The notes below the pieces were generated by a model. The model ran no database searches. It worked only from the letters and a program-made list of their open reading frames with translations, and was not told the origin of the DNA. A DNA stretch of 47,363 bases from Paenibacillus algorifonticola. GTDB lineage: Bacteria; Bacillota; Bacilli; Paenibacillales; Paenibacillaceae. The position numbers and the translations under genes were made by a program. Positions 17,508-25,478 of this stretch are shown here, piece after piece (the first letter of the stretch is position 1; each line of letters begins with the position of its first letter). The DNA is taken from positions 1 to 47,363 of the forward strand of contig NZ_LAQO01000052.1 in NCBI RefSeq assembly GCF_000971975.1. The letters run 5' to 3'.

Positions 17508-18232
17508 ATGGGAACCGATCTGACGGAATTGTGTCGACAGCTCAGACTGGCCCATGTGGTGGAATACGTCGCACAGCAGCAGGACGAACAGATGAACGAA
17601 CTCGTAGAACGGTTGCTTGTGGCCGAGAAGGAAGGACGGCGCAGGGCCAAACTGGGAAGCTCGTGCAGCAGGCGGGGTTTCCTCACTTGAAGACATTCGA
17701 TGGGTATGTGGATGACCATATTACGTTTCCTAGTGGGCATACGCTGGATGTGCTACGGGAGATGACTTGGCTGACGCGCAGGGAGAATTTGCTACTCATG
17801 GGTGCGGTGGGGACAGGCAAAACCCACATGGCTACAGCACTCGGAGTGGAAGCCTGCAGGCGAGGTCATGCCGTACAATTTTACCGTGCCTCGGATCTGG
17901 TGGCGGTCCTGCAAGAAAAATTCGCGGTTGGCACGCTCAGCCGCTTTCGAGAGAAGCTGAAGAAGGTAGATCTGCTCATTCTGGACGAGGTCGGTTATGT
18001 ACCGTTTAGCCAGACGGGTTCGGAGCTGTTGTTTAACGTGATTGCCGATTGCTATGAACAGCAAAGCGTGATCGTAACCTCCAATCTGGAATTCGGCCAA
18101 TGGACCTCGATTTTTGGGGACACCAAGCTTACGTCGGCCCTTGTCGATCGTCTGGTGCACCATGCCCATATTCTCTCCTTCACCGGTGAGAGCTTTCGTC
18201 TCAAGCAAGCGATGGAACGTATTCCGCAGTAA
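17508..18232 (+). pseudogene. istB: IS21-family helper ATPase IstB, frameshifted
   Basis: The gene begins MGTDLTELCRQLRL and runs to EKEGRRRAKLG, then loses frame near 17655. One missing base puts the rest in another frame: GKLVQQAGFPHLKTFDGYV, Walker A GAVGTGKTH, Walker B LLILDEVGY, SVIVTSNLEF and the ending ALVDRLVHHAHILSFTGESF. All AAA+ motifs of IstB are present but split between frames. Without IstB this copy is probably immobile unless helped in trans. Confidence 0.85.
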
Positions 18233-18301
18233 GGTTTTAGCTGGCAAGTGCACTTGGCACTTTTCGCAGCAAAACTCTGCATTTTTCACTTGCAAAAAAC
18301 A

Positions 18302-18309
18302 CCATAAAG
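18302..18309. repeat. Right 8-bp target-site duplication of IS21-like element
   Basis: CCATAAAG, identical to 15874-15881. Confidence 0.9.
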
Positions 18310-19001
18310 TCTGAATGAACTCGTTTCCTTTTGAGTATTGGGCAAATAGCTTTTCGCGCAAACGTTTAATGTGAGTATCGACAGTACGTTGATCATAAAT
18401 TTCCTTATGAGACGACTTCCATACTTCCATGAGCAATTCTTCTCGGGAAAACGCTTTTTCCTGGTGCGTGACGAGAAAAAAGAGTAAATCGTACACCTTC
18501 GGCGTCAGATGCACTTCGTTATGTTGAACCAGAATAGGCCGGGCGGATGGTTGGATCAGAATCTCGTCGATAAGGACCTCGTTGCTAGATGTGCTTTTAA
18601 AGTCATGCAAGCTGAATCCTTGTGTGCGAGCCACAATGCTTTGGATACGCAGCACAACTTCCCTAGGGCTGAACGGTTTGGAAACATAATCGTCGGCGCC
18701 TGCCTTGAAACCTTCGCTTCGATCTTTTTCTTCGGAATACTCAGACAAAATGATGCTCGGAATTTCATGATAGTTGTGCTTCATATATTTGCAGATCTCA
18801 ATTCCACTCATATTGGGCAACGATAAATCAAGCAACATCAGGTCGTAGTTTCCATTGTTTAAATAACATTTCTGAATGGCTTGCCCTCCACTGAAGGCTT
18901 CGTCCACAATGAAACCCTCTTTCTCCAAATATCTTCTCATCAGCACTTGAATTCTAGTTTCGTGGTCTACCAGTAAAATTTTTTTTGTGAATATTGGTCA
19001 C
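18302..19001 (-). pseudogene. OmpR/PhoB-type response regulator, IS21-interrupted and frameshifted
   Basis: GTG start at 19001 behind GGAGGGG. After codons for TNIH a run of eight A (T8 at 18979-18986) throws the frame. With seven A it reads KKILLVDHETRIQVLMRRYL, the proper receiver start. The rest is normal: LMLLDLSLPNMSG with the phospho-Asp, KPFSPREVVLRI, and a winged helix (LTPKVYDLLFFLV, SREELLMEVW, RTVDTHIKRLREKL) ending FIQTLW at the IS21 boundary. So there are two independent lesions: a +1 frameshift and loss of the last 11 codons to the insertion. Formerly the first gene of the kinase operon. Confidence 0.85.
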
Positions 19002-19572
19002 GTGCTTCCCCTCCATTGCATGAACAGCAGAACTTGATGTCACAGGTTTACAGAAAATCATAACTGCAGCTTCCCATTAACTAAATGGCTCTGTAGGGCT
19101 ATCCGAAACATGTAATATCGTTCAAATGTAAACAAATCATGTACGTACCCTCATAACCGGTTTACAACAGTGCTAAATATCTAAATGAAAGAGTAATTTA
19201 GGATCTGGTACAAAACTGTACGCATCTATCAATGAGTACTTTCTATAGCCAAACTTGATTATTGTGTAAGGTAATCGTTTTTCAATTGTGATTCTTAAAT
19301 TCTTGTTCATCTTCCAGTACGTATTGCCTATGACTTCCTTCATGAACCGCATATGGATAGTTGTTCTCGTGTATTGATTGTTTTTATTGATCAAAAAAAG
19401 GCCGAAAAGCGGCTTTCTGTGGATAACAGAAACCGTTTTTCGGCCTTTTTAAAGTAATACAGATAATACGATTGATTAGAGCATATCTTTACTCGTACCA
19501 TCTAACTTTTCTAGTCAAGTGTCACTTGATTTTCTTTGTCTGTTAATAACGTTTTTAAAGTAGGAATTGACT
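19002..19572. other. Intergenic stretch with a bidirectional terminator
   Basis: Mostly AT-rich. A 73-codon minus-strand frame (19173-19394, TTG start) resembles nothing I know and its start overlaps the terminator arm, so it is not called. The promoter of the interrupted regulator should lie at about 19010-19080. Confidence 0.4.
19395..19450. terminator. Long bidirectional terminator hairpin
   Basis: AAAAAGGCCGAAAAGCGG pairs with CCGTTTTTCGGCCTTTTT around an 18-nt loop, with A and T runs on either side. It sits downstream of the minus-strand CoA-disulfide reductase gene. Confidence 0.8.
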
Positions 19573-22059
19573 TTAAATAAATAGGTTATGATTCGCTTGG
19601 GATGCTTGTCCAAGATAGTAACCGACACCACCAATTGTAACTTGGTCTATTAATTCTTCACGCTGAATGCCCATTAAATCCATGGACATTTGGCAGGCTA
19701 CCAACTCAGCCCCTTGCGCAATGGCGGACTCTATCAATTCTTCCAAAGAAGGAACATTATTATTTTTCATCAGGCCACGAATAATCTTTGGACCAACACC
19801 AAGCATATTCATTTTGGACATGCCAAGCTTCTTGCTGCCACGCGGCAGCATCATATCAAACATCCGGCCGATCATTGTTTTGGATACAGGCTGTATCTGT
19901 TGCTTACGAATAACGTTCAATCCCCAAAATGTAAAAAACATGGTTACTTTGCGTCCGCTGGCAGCTGCTCCATTCGCAATGATAAGAGAGGCAATCGCTT
20001 TATCTAGATCGCCGCTGAAGACAACCATCGTGCTAGCGGGATCATGATTAGGTGAATCCAAAACGGTTTGTGCTGAATTCTTGGCTATCACAGCCTCAAT
20101 AGTACCGCCTTTGGACCGTTCCAAGTGTAAGAGCCTGGAACCAGACATGGTTGCCCATGCTTTCACGTCTTCATAGAATCCCGGATCGGAAGCTTTTACC
20201 CTCAATGTCTCTCCGTTTGATAGTTGATCCATCTTTTGCTTAACTTGTATCAGTGGACCGGGACAACTTAAACCGGATAAGTTCAATTCATGATTGGTAT
20301 GTCGTGGCTGTTCAGAAGTTGGATGGATCGGCTCCGTTTCCTGTACTTCAATCATTGGCTTGTTATTATTCTGACCGCCATGATTATCTTGATTTGCAGA
20401 AGAAAATGGGGCGGGCTTAAACTGGGCTTGACGGTATGTTTTGTAGCCTCCACTCAAGTTTTTCACGCTGAAGCCATGCTGACGCAAAATTTGTGAAGCA
20501 GTATATCCACGCAGACCAACTTGGCAGTATACCCAGATGTCTTTTGAGTTATCTAATTCATTTAACCGCTGACGAAGTTCATCCACTGAAATATTGATTG
20601 AACCCGGAATATTCCCATTGCGGTGCTCCAGCTCACTGCGTACATCCAACAGTATTGACTGCTCCGGCTGACGTTCGGACAACTGATTATAGGTGAACGT
20701 TTCAACACGACCGGTCATAATGTTCTCTGCTGCATAGCCAGCCATATTAACCGGATCTTTTGCAGAAGAATAAGGTGGTGCGTAACTCAGTTCAAGCTCC
20801 GTCAAATCTCGGATGTGACCTCCAAAATGAATGGCTACAGCAATATCATCAATCCGTTTATCCACTCCGTCATACCCGACTGCTTGTGCACCTAAAACTT
20901 TACCTTCCGGAGTAAACAGCAGTTTAAGAGTAATCGCGCTGGAACCCGGATAATACGATGCATGAGAGGCAGGATGTACGATTACAGTTCGATATTCCAC
21001 GCCGAGACGCTTTAGTGTTTTCTCATTACTTCCTGTAGTAGCTCCTGTCATTCCAAATACTTTAATAATGGATGTCCCTTGTGTTCCTTTATAGGTGGAA
21101 CTTAGTCCGGCAATTCGATCAGCAACAATTCTTCCTTGTTTATTGGCAGGTCCGGCAAGTGGAATAGCTGTCTTTGTACCATGAATGGTTTCAGTTACTT
21201 CGATGGCATCACCAACAGCATAGATATGTGGTACACTGCTTTCCAGAGCTTCATTAACAATGATATGTCCACGTGTGCCCAGGGAAACGCCGCTACTTTT
21301 CAGAAAAGATGTATCCGGGGTTACCCCTATCGCAAGAATAACCAGGTCTGCTGTCAGAACATGACCATCAGCAAGCTCTACTCCAATGCCCTGCTCAAGG
21401 GAATGAAATCCCTGAACACGCTGGGAGAACAGCAGGTTTACACCATTCTGCTCCATTTCCTGGGCCAATGCTGCTGCCAGTTCAGCATCAAACGGGGTAA
21501 GTAGCTGTCCATTTCCCTCAATTAACGTTACATTCAATCCGGCTTCCTTTAAATTCTCTGCCATTTCAACACCAATAAATCCACCGCCTATGACAATTGA
21601 TGATTCATTGTTAGATGAACTTATTTGTTCTTTGATACGATCAATATCAGGAATGCTACGTACGGTGTAAATCAATGGATTGTCCTTACCAGGTAAATCG
21701 GGAACAATTGGTTTTGCACCTGGTGACAAAATTAACTCGTCATAGCTTTCTTCATATTGACCGCGCTCTTGGTTTTGAACCTGAACCGTACGCTTGTGCG
21801 GATCAATAGCAATGACCTCGCTTCTTGTACGCACATCAATACGAAAGCGATCTGCCATACCTTTAGGGGTTTGTACCAGCAGACGCTCTCGATCATCAAT
21901 CGAACCACCAATATAATAAGGTAAGCCGCAATTGGCAAACGATATATAGGGTCCTTTCTCAAAGATAATAATTTCGGCATGTTCATCCAGACGGCGCAGA
22001 CGTGCAGCCGCAGATGCACCCCCTGCTACACCGCCAACAATCAGTATTTTTTTACTCAT
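19573..22059 (-). CDS. CoA-disulfide reductase-like flavoprotein with rhodanese, TusA and DsrE domains
   Basis: 828 residues. Domains in order: FAD/NAD(P)-dependent disulfide reductase (1-455) with GGVAGGASAAARLRRL and active Cys44 in FANCGLPYYIGG; rhodanese (about 465-560) with the catalytic loop YCQVGLRG; TusA/SirA-like (about 595-665) with LSGLSCPGPLIQVK; DsrE/DsrF-like (about 675-828), which carries CQMSMDLMG near its end. Such fusions in Bacillales reduce CoA per/polysulfides and relay sulfane sulfur. The ATG overlaps the ArsR regulator stop (ATGA), so the pair is one operon. All catalytic cysteines appear intact. Confidence 0.9.
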   Translation of the reverse strand: MSKKILIVGGVAGGASAAARLRRLDEHAEIIIFEKGPYISFANCGLPYYIGGSIDDRERLLVQTPKGMADRFRIDVRTRSEVIAIDPHKRTVQVQNQERGQYEESYDELILSPGAKPIVPDLPGKDNPLIYTVRSIPDIDRIKEQISSSNNESSIVIGGGFIGVEMAENLKEAGLNVTLIEGNGQLLTPFDAELAAALAQEMEQNGVNLLFSQRVQGFHSLEQGIGVELADGHVLTADLVILAIGVTPDTSFLKSSGVSLGTRGHIIVNEALESSVPHIYAVGDAIEVTETIHGTKTAIPLAGPANKQGRIVADRIAGLSSTYKGTQGTSIIKVFGMTGATTGSNEKTLKRLGVEYRTVIVHPASHASYYPGSSAITLKLLFTPEGKVLGAQAVGYDGVDKRIDDIAVAIHFGGHIRDLTELELSYAPPYSSAKDPVNMAGYAAENIMTGRVETFTYNQLSERQPEQSILLDVRSELEHRNGNIPGSINISVDELRQRLNELDNSKDIWVYCQVGLRGYTASQILRQHGFSVKNLSGGYKTYRQAQFKPAPFSSANQDNHGGQNNNKPMIEVQETEPIHPTSEQPRHTNHELNLSGLSCPGPLIQVKQKMDQLSNGETLRVKASDPGFYEDVKAWATMSGSRLLHLERSKGGTIEAVIAKNSAQTVLDSPNHDPASTMVVFSGDLDKAIASLIIANGAAASGRKVTMFFTFWGLNVIRKQQIQPVSKTMIGRMFDMMLPRGSKKLGMSKMNMLGVGPKIIRGLMKNNNVPSLEELIESAIAQGAELVACQMSMDLMGIQREELIDQVTIGGVGYYLGQASQANHNLFI

Positions 22060-22370
22060 GATTCACAGTCTTCCTTTCCAAACAAAGTAGTTATAATCTG
22101 TTCAACCCGTTGATCGGCAAGCACATAATTCACTTCAAGACCATTCCGCTCTGTAGCGACAATACCGGCACTGCGAAGCTTCTGCAAGTGCTGAGATACA
22201 GTTGATTGGGGTAGATCCAGACATTCCTGCATATATGAAACATTACATTTCTTTTTTTGCATCAGTCCACGCACAATGCATAAACGAATTGGGTGAGATA
22301 AAGCTTTCAGCAGATTAGCGGGTTCGTCGAACTGTTTTAGATTATTGGTATCAAAAGCGGGAGTGTTCAA
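22056..22370 (-). CDS. ArsR/SmtB-family repressor, persulfide-sensing type (likely)
   Basis: 104 residues from TTG 22370, which lies 7 nt after AGGAGG. An apparent start at 22400 falls inside the -10 box and an ATG at 22376 is too close to the ribosome site. The core is an ArsR winged helix: LLKALSHPIRLCIVRGLM, CLDLPQSTVSQHLQKLRSAG and an RNGLEVNYVL wing. Cysteines occur in LCIV, KKCN, QECL and at the C-terminal KEDCES. SqrR/BigR-type members sense persulfide with a Cys pair, and coupling to a sulfane-sulfur enzyme supports that role. Metal sensing (arsenic, cadmium) is the alternative. Confidence 0.83.
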   Translation of the reverse strand: MNTPAFDTNNLKQFDEPANLLKALSHPIRLCIVRGLMQKKKCNVSYMQECLDLPQSTVSQHLQKLRSAGIVATERNGLEVNYVLADQRVEQIITTLFGKEDCES

Positions 22371-22399
22371 AAGCATTCCTCCTAAATCATTATAACGCA

Positions 22400-22428
22400 A
22401 TATTAAGATATAACGATTTATATGTCAA
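22400..22428 (-). promoter_or_regulatory. Promoter with overlapping operator for the ArsR-CoA-disulfide reductase operon
   Basis: On the minus strand TTGACA (22423-22428) is separated by exactly 17 nt from TAATAT (22400-22405). The spacer holds the inverted repeat ATATAA-CGAT-TTATAT (22408-22423). An operator buried between -35 and -10 is the classic place for an ArsR autorepressor to block RNA polymerase. Confidence 0.75.
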
Positions 22429-22615
22429 TCTACTTTCTTATATTCAAACTCATCACGCAATTCTTCATTAAAATACACACCAAACCAATAATAGCGTAAA
22501 CTGTCGTTCCTCTACCTAAAAGAATATAGTTCTATCTGAGAAAAAGGCATAAAACATATTTTACGAGGAATTATACCTTTTTAGTTGTTACTTATAGAAA
22601 ATTAAACTCGTTTAG

Positions 22616-23056
22616 TCATGTAGCAGTTATAGAATTCTGGTTTTTTATTTCTTGTATAGATAGATGTAAAGTGTAATTCCCATACTCAAGAATTTTGTCC
22701 AGAAAAAGATTCAATTGCTCTTGAGAGTTAGCTTTAATTTTTAAATGGTAACAGCCTTCTCCCGATACTCGGTGAACCTCTAATACCTCTCTTCGGACAT
22801 TCATTAATCTTATAAACGAATGATGGTTGGCAGTTTTCATATAGAAAATGACAAAGGCTGTAAAAGTAAGTCCTATTTTCATTTCATCAACTATTACAGA
22901 ATAAGCTTTAATAACACCACTTTCCTCAAGTTTTTTTATACGATTTCCTACTGCTTGTCCAGTCATATGAATCTGTTTACCTAATTCTTTCCATTGAATA
23001 CGTGCATTTTCAGATATTAACCGAAGGATCTGAAAATCAATATTATCAAGTTCCAT
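22616..23056 (-). CDS. Lrp/AsnC-family transcriptional regulator
   Basis: 146 residues. N-terminal helix-turn-helix: MELDNIDFQILRLISENARI, then WKELGKQIHMTGQAVGNRIK. C-terminal RAM ligand-binding domain ends in the VHRVSGEGCYHLKIKANS signature (about 100-117). Divergent from the isochorismatase-like gene, which it probably controls. Closely similar in layout to the second Lrp protein at 36327-36746 (both share the HMTGQA and SGEGCY blocks), so the two are paralogs each paired with a divergent target. Confidence 0.88.
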   Translation of the reverse strand: MELDNIDFQILRLISENARIQWKELGKQIHMTGQAVGNRIKKLEESGVIKAYSVIVDEMKIGLTFTAFVIFYMKTANHHSFIRLMNVRREVLEVHRVSGEGCYHLKIKANSQEQLNLFLDKILEYGNYTLHLSIQEIKNQNSITAT

Positions 23057-23177
23057 AATGTATTCCTTTCACCACGAATTTTTTTGGGATAAAAGTGTTT
23101 CGTTAACTTATCGAATAAAATTACAATTCGATTTATAATCATAGTGTAACAAAATATTCTATACGAGGTGGAGAATA

Positions 23178-23723
23178 ATGAGCACAGCTCTAATTATTGT
23201 AGATATTCAAAATGACTATTTCCCAAATGGGAAGATGGAGTTAAGCAATCCTGAAAAAGCAGCCTCTAATGCTGCAAAAGTGCTTGATTGGTTCAGACAA
23301 AACCACAAGGATAATATTTTCCATGTTCAGCATATCGCAAGTGACCCAGCGTTAGGTTTCTTTCTTCCAGATTCAGAAGGAGCAGAAATACATGAGGCTG
23401 TTCTACCATTAGAAAATGAAAGTATTATTAAAAAACATTTCCCTAACAGCTTTTTAAAGACCGAATTACAAAGCAAACTTAAAGAGAAAGAAATAACCAA
23501 AGTAGTGGTTGTAGGTATGATGACACATATGTGCATTGATGCAACAGTTAGAGCTGCAGTGGATCTCGGCTATGAAACAACACTTATTGAAGATGCATGT
23601 GCAACGAGAGAACTATCCTATCAAAATAAGGTCGTACCAGCTGAACAGGTCCATTATGCATTTGTCGGCGCACTTAATGGCATGTATCGCGCTGTAAAGT
23701 CAACTGAAGATTTCCTACAATAA
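23178..23723 (+). CDS. Isochorismatase-family cysteine hydrolase
   Basis: 181 residues with GAGGTGG 6-8 nt before ATG. Catalytic triad of the family is visible: Asp9 in LIIVDIQNDYF, a Lys at 85-86 in IKKHFPNSF, and Cys119 in GMMTHMCIDATVRAA. The cis-peptide GMMTHMC motif is textbook. Relatives hydrolyse isochorismate, nicotinamide, N-carbamoyl compounds or similar amides; nothing here fixes the substrate. Single gene with a strong terminator downstream. Confidence 0.88.
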   Translation: MSTALIIVDIQNDYFPNGKMELSNPEKAASNAAKVLDWFRQNHKDNIFHVQHIASDPALGFFLPDSEGAEIHEAVLPLENESIIKKHFPNSFLKTELQSKLKEKEITKVVVVGMMTHMCIDATVRAAVDLGYETTLIEDACATRELSYQNKVVPAEQVHYAFVGALNGMYRAVKSTEDFLQ

Positions 23724-23838
23724 GAAATTAACACGATTTGCAAAACACGAATAATTCAAATTAAAGTTGAAGGTGAAAAGCTTCGCAACCAGTTGTACTA
23801 ATTCGTATTTATTGCAAAATAATATAAGTTGAAAACTT

Positions 23839-23881
23839 AAGGTCACTTTCCACTTTGTCAAGAAAAGTGGAAAGTGACCTT
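23839..23881. terminator. Terminator after isochorismatase-like gene
   Basis: Stem of about 17 bp (AAGGTCACTTTCCACTT and its complement) with a 9-nt loop, followed by TCTTCATTT. It could serve both directions. Confidence 0.75.
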
Positions 23882-24005
23882 CTTCATTTCGGACCTTAAC
23901 CGTTCAGCCGTTGTTTAAAGTCTCTAAACTAGTTCGTCAGGATAATAAAACGAAGCTGTCACGGGTACAACTGCCCCATGACTGCTGAAAATCAAAATTA
24001 ATGAA

Positions 24006-25436
24006 TTAGAAATCCAGATTCTGACCATTTGACTCAATAACCTTCTTGTACCATTCGAATGATTTTTTCTTGGAGCGTTTTAATGTTCCTTGACCATGGT
24101 CGTCCCGGTCAACATAAATGAAGCCATATCTTTTTTTCATTTCGCCCGTACTTGCGCTCACAATATCAATCGGTCCCCAGACAGTATACCCAAGCAATTC
24201 AACGCCATCGTAGTCTACAGCATCTCTCATCGCTTGAATATGCTCACTTAGATAAGCAATTCGATAGTCATCTTCAACATACCCTTTCTCATCCGCAATA
24301 TCTGCAGCACCAAGACCATTTTCTACGATAAATAAAGGCTTTTGATATCGATCATAAATATTGTTCATCGTAATCCGCAACCCTAGTGGATCAATTTGCC
24401 AGCCCCAATCACTAGCTTTCAAGTAGGGGTTAGGCAAGCTTGGGAATAAATTGCCTCCAATCGTATCCGTTTGTGTAGGATCTGCGCTAACCACACTGGA
24501 AGAATAGTACGAGAATCCGATAAAATCAACGGTGTGTTGTTTTAGTAATTCCTGGTCCCCCTTTTCGAATGGGAGAACTACATTTTTGCGCTCAAGATCT
24601 TTGAGTGTATACGCAGGATACTCACCTCTCACCTGGACGTCAATGAAGAAGTAGCTTTGGTTTTCAACCTGCTTCGCTTTCCATATATCCTGAGGGTGGC
24701 ATGTTCTAGGATACGGAGCATTGGCAGCAAGCATACAACCCACCATATTTTCCGGATCAACTTCATGGGCAATTTTGGTAGCCAACGCACTGGCTACCAG
24801 TTCATGATGACTGGCTGTAAACTTTACAGCTTCCGCATCTTCGTGTTCTTCAATGAACAGCCCGGCTGCTAAAAATGGAGCTTCTAGGACCATGTTAATT
24901 TCATTGAAAGTAATCCAATATTTAACCAAGCCTTTGTAACGGTTAAATATCACCGTACACAGTCTTTCATAGAAAAGAACCATCTTTCTGTTCCGCCATG
25001 AACCATACTCCTTGACCAAATGCATTGGAACATCAAAGTGAGTAATGGTGACGAGCGGTTCAATATTATACTTTTGACACTCTTTGAACAAGTCTTCGTA
25101 GAATTGAAGCCCAGCCTCATTAGGCTCTGTCTCATCCCCCTTGGGGAAAATACGGCTCCAAGCAATCGACAAGCGATATACTTTGAAACCCATTTCGGCA
25201 AACAAGGAAATATCTCCCTTAAAATGGTGATACATATCGATTGCTTCTTTGGCGGGATAGTAATTATTCTCGTCAAAGTCAAACATTTTAGTTTTCCCCA
25301 TAAGAACACTTTCTCGCACGTCGCCAGTCGGGCTCAAATCAACGTTTGCTAGCCCTCTGCCGTCCGCATTGTAAGCTCCCTCTGATTGGTTAGCCGAGGT
25401 TGCTCCTCCCCATAAGAACCCATCTTTAAATCCCAA
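24006..25436 (-). CDS. GH1 6-phospho-beta-glucosidase
   Basis: 476 residues, the usual length for bacterial GH1 phospho-glycosidases. TTG start with GGGAG upstream. The acid/base Glu is in WITFNEINM (about residue 180) and the nucleophile in FIVENGLGA (about 370). The N-terminal FLWGGATSANQSEGAY signature is typical. It hydrolyses phosphorylated beta-glucosides (cellobiose-6P, salicin-6P, arbutin-6P) delivered by the adjacent PTS permease. Last gene of the licT-EII-GH1 operon. Confidence 0.92.
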   Translation of the reverse strand: MGFKDGFLWGGATSANQSEGAYNADGRGLANVDLSPTGDVRESVLMGKTKMFDFDENNYYPAKEAIDMYHHFKGDISLFAEMGFKVYRLSIAWSRIFPKGDETEPNEAGLQFYEDLFKECQKYNIEPLVTITHFDVPMHLVKEYGSWRNRKMVLFYERLCTVIFNRYKGLVKYWITFNEINMVLEAPFLAAGLFIEEHEDAEAVKFTASHHELVASALATKIAHEVDPENMVGCMLAANAPYPRTCHPQDIWKAKQVENQSYFFIDVQVRGEYPAYTLKDLERKNVVLPFEKGDQELLKQHTVDFIGFSYYSSSVVSADPTQTDTIGGNLFPSLPNPYLKASDWGWQIDPLGLRITMNNIYDRYQKPLFIVENGLGAADIADEKGYVEDDYRIAYLSEHIQAMRDAVDYDGVELLGYTVWGPIDIVSASTGEMKKRYGFIYVDRDDHGQGTLKRSKKKSFEWYKKVIESNGQNLDF

Positions 25437-25478
25437 ATTTATCGTCTCCCTCTATTTATAAATTATATAGTTATTCTC

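Larger units (their letters stand above)
15882..18301 (+). mobile_element. IS21-family insertion sequence (2420 bp)
   Basis: Both ends start TGTTT(A/T)TTGCA. The first roughly 46 nt of the left end align with the reverse complement of the right end, sharing AAAAATGC and TTGC(A/T)GCG blocks. Internal GGCACTTGCCAGC-like repeats occur on both sides. It carries istA and a frameshifted istB and is flanked by a perfect 8-bp direct repeat. The insertion lies exactly at a Trp codon boundary of an OmpR regulator gene. The intact duplication implies a fairly recent insertion. Confidence 0.92.

Noticed and set aside
17640..17665. Programmed frameshifting in istB
   Set aside because: No slippery heptamer is present at the switch point; a simple one-base loss explains it.
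19173..19394. 73-codon minus-strand frame
   Set aside because: TTG start lies against a terminator arm, no ribosome site, no family resemblance.
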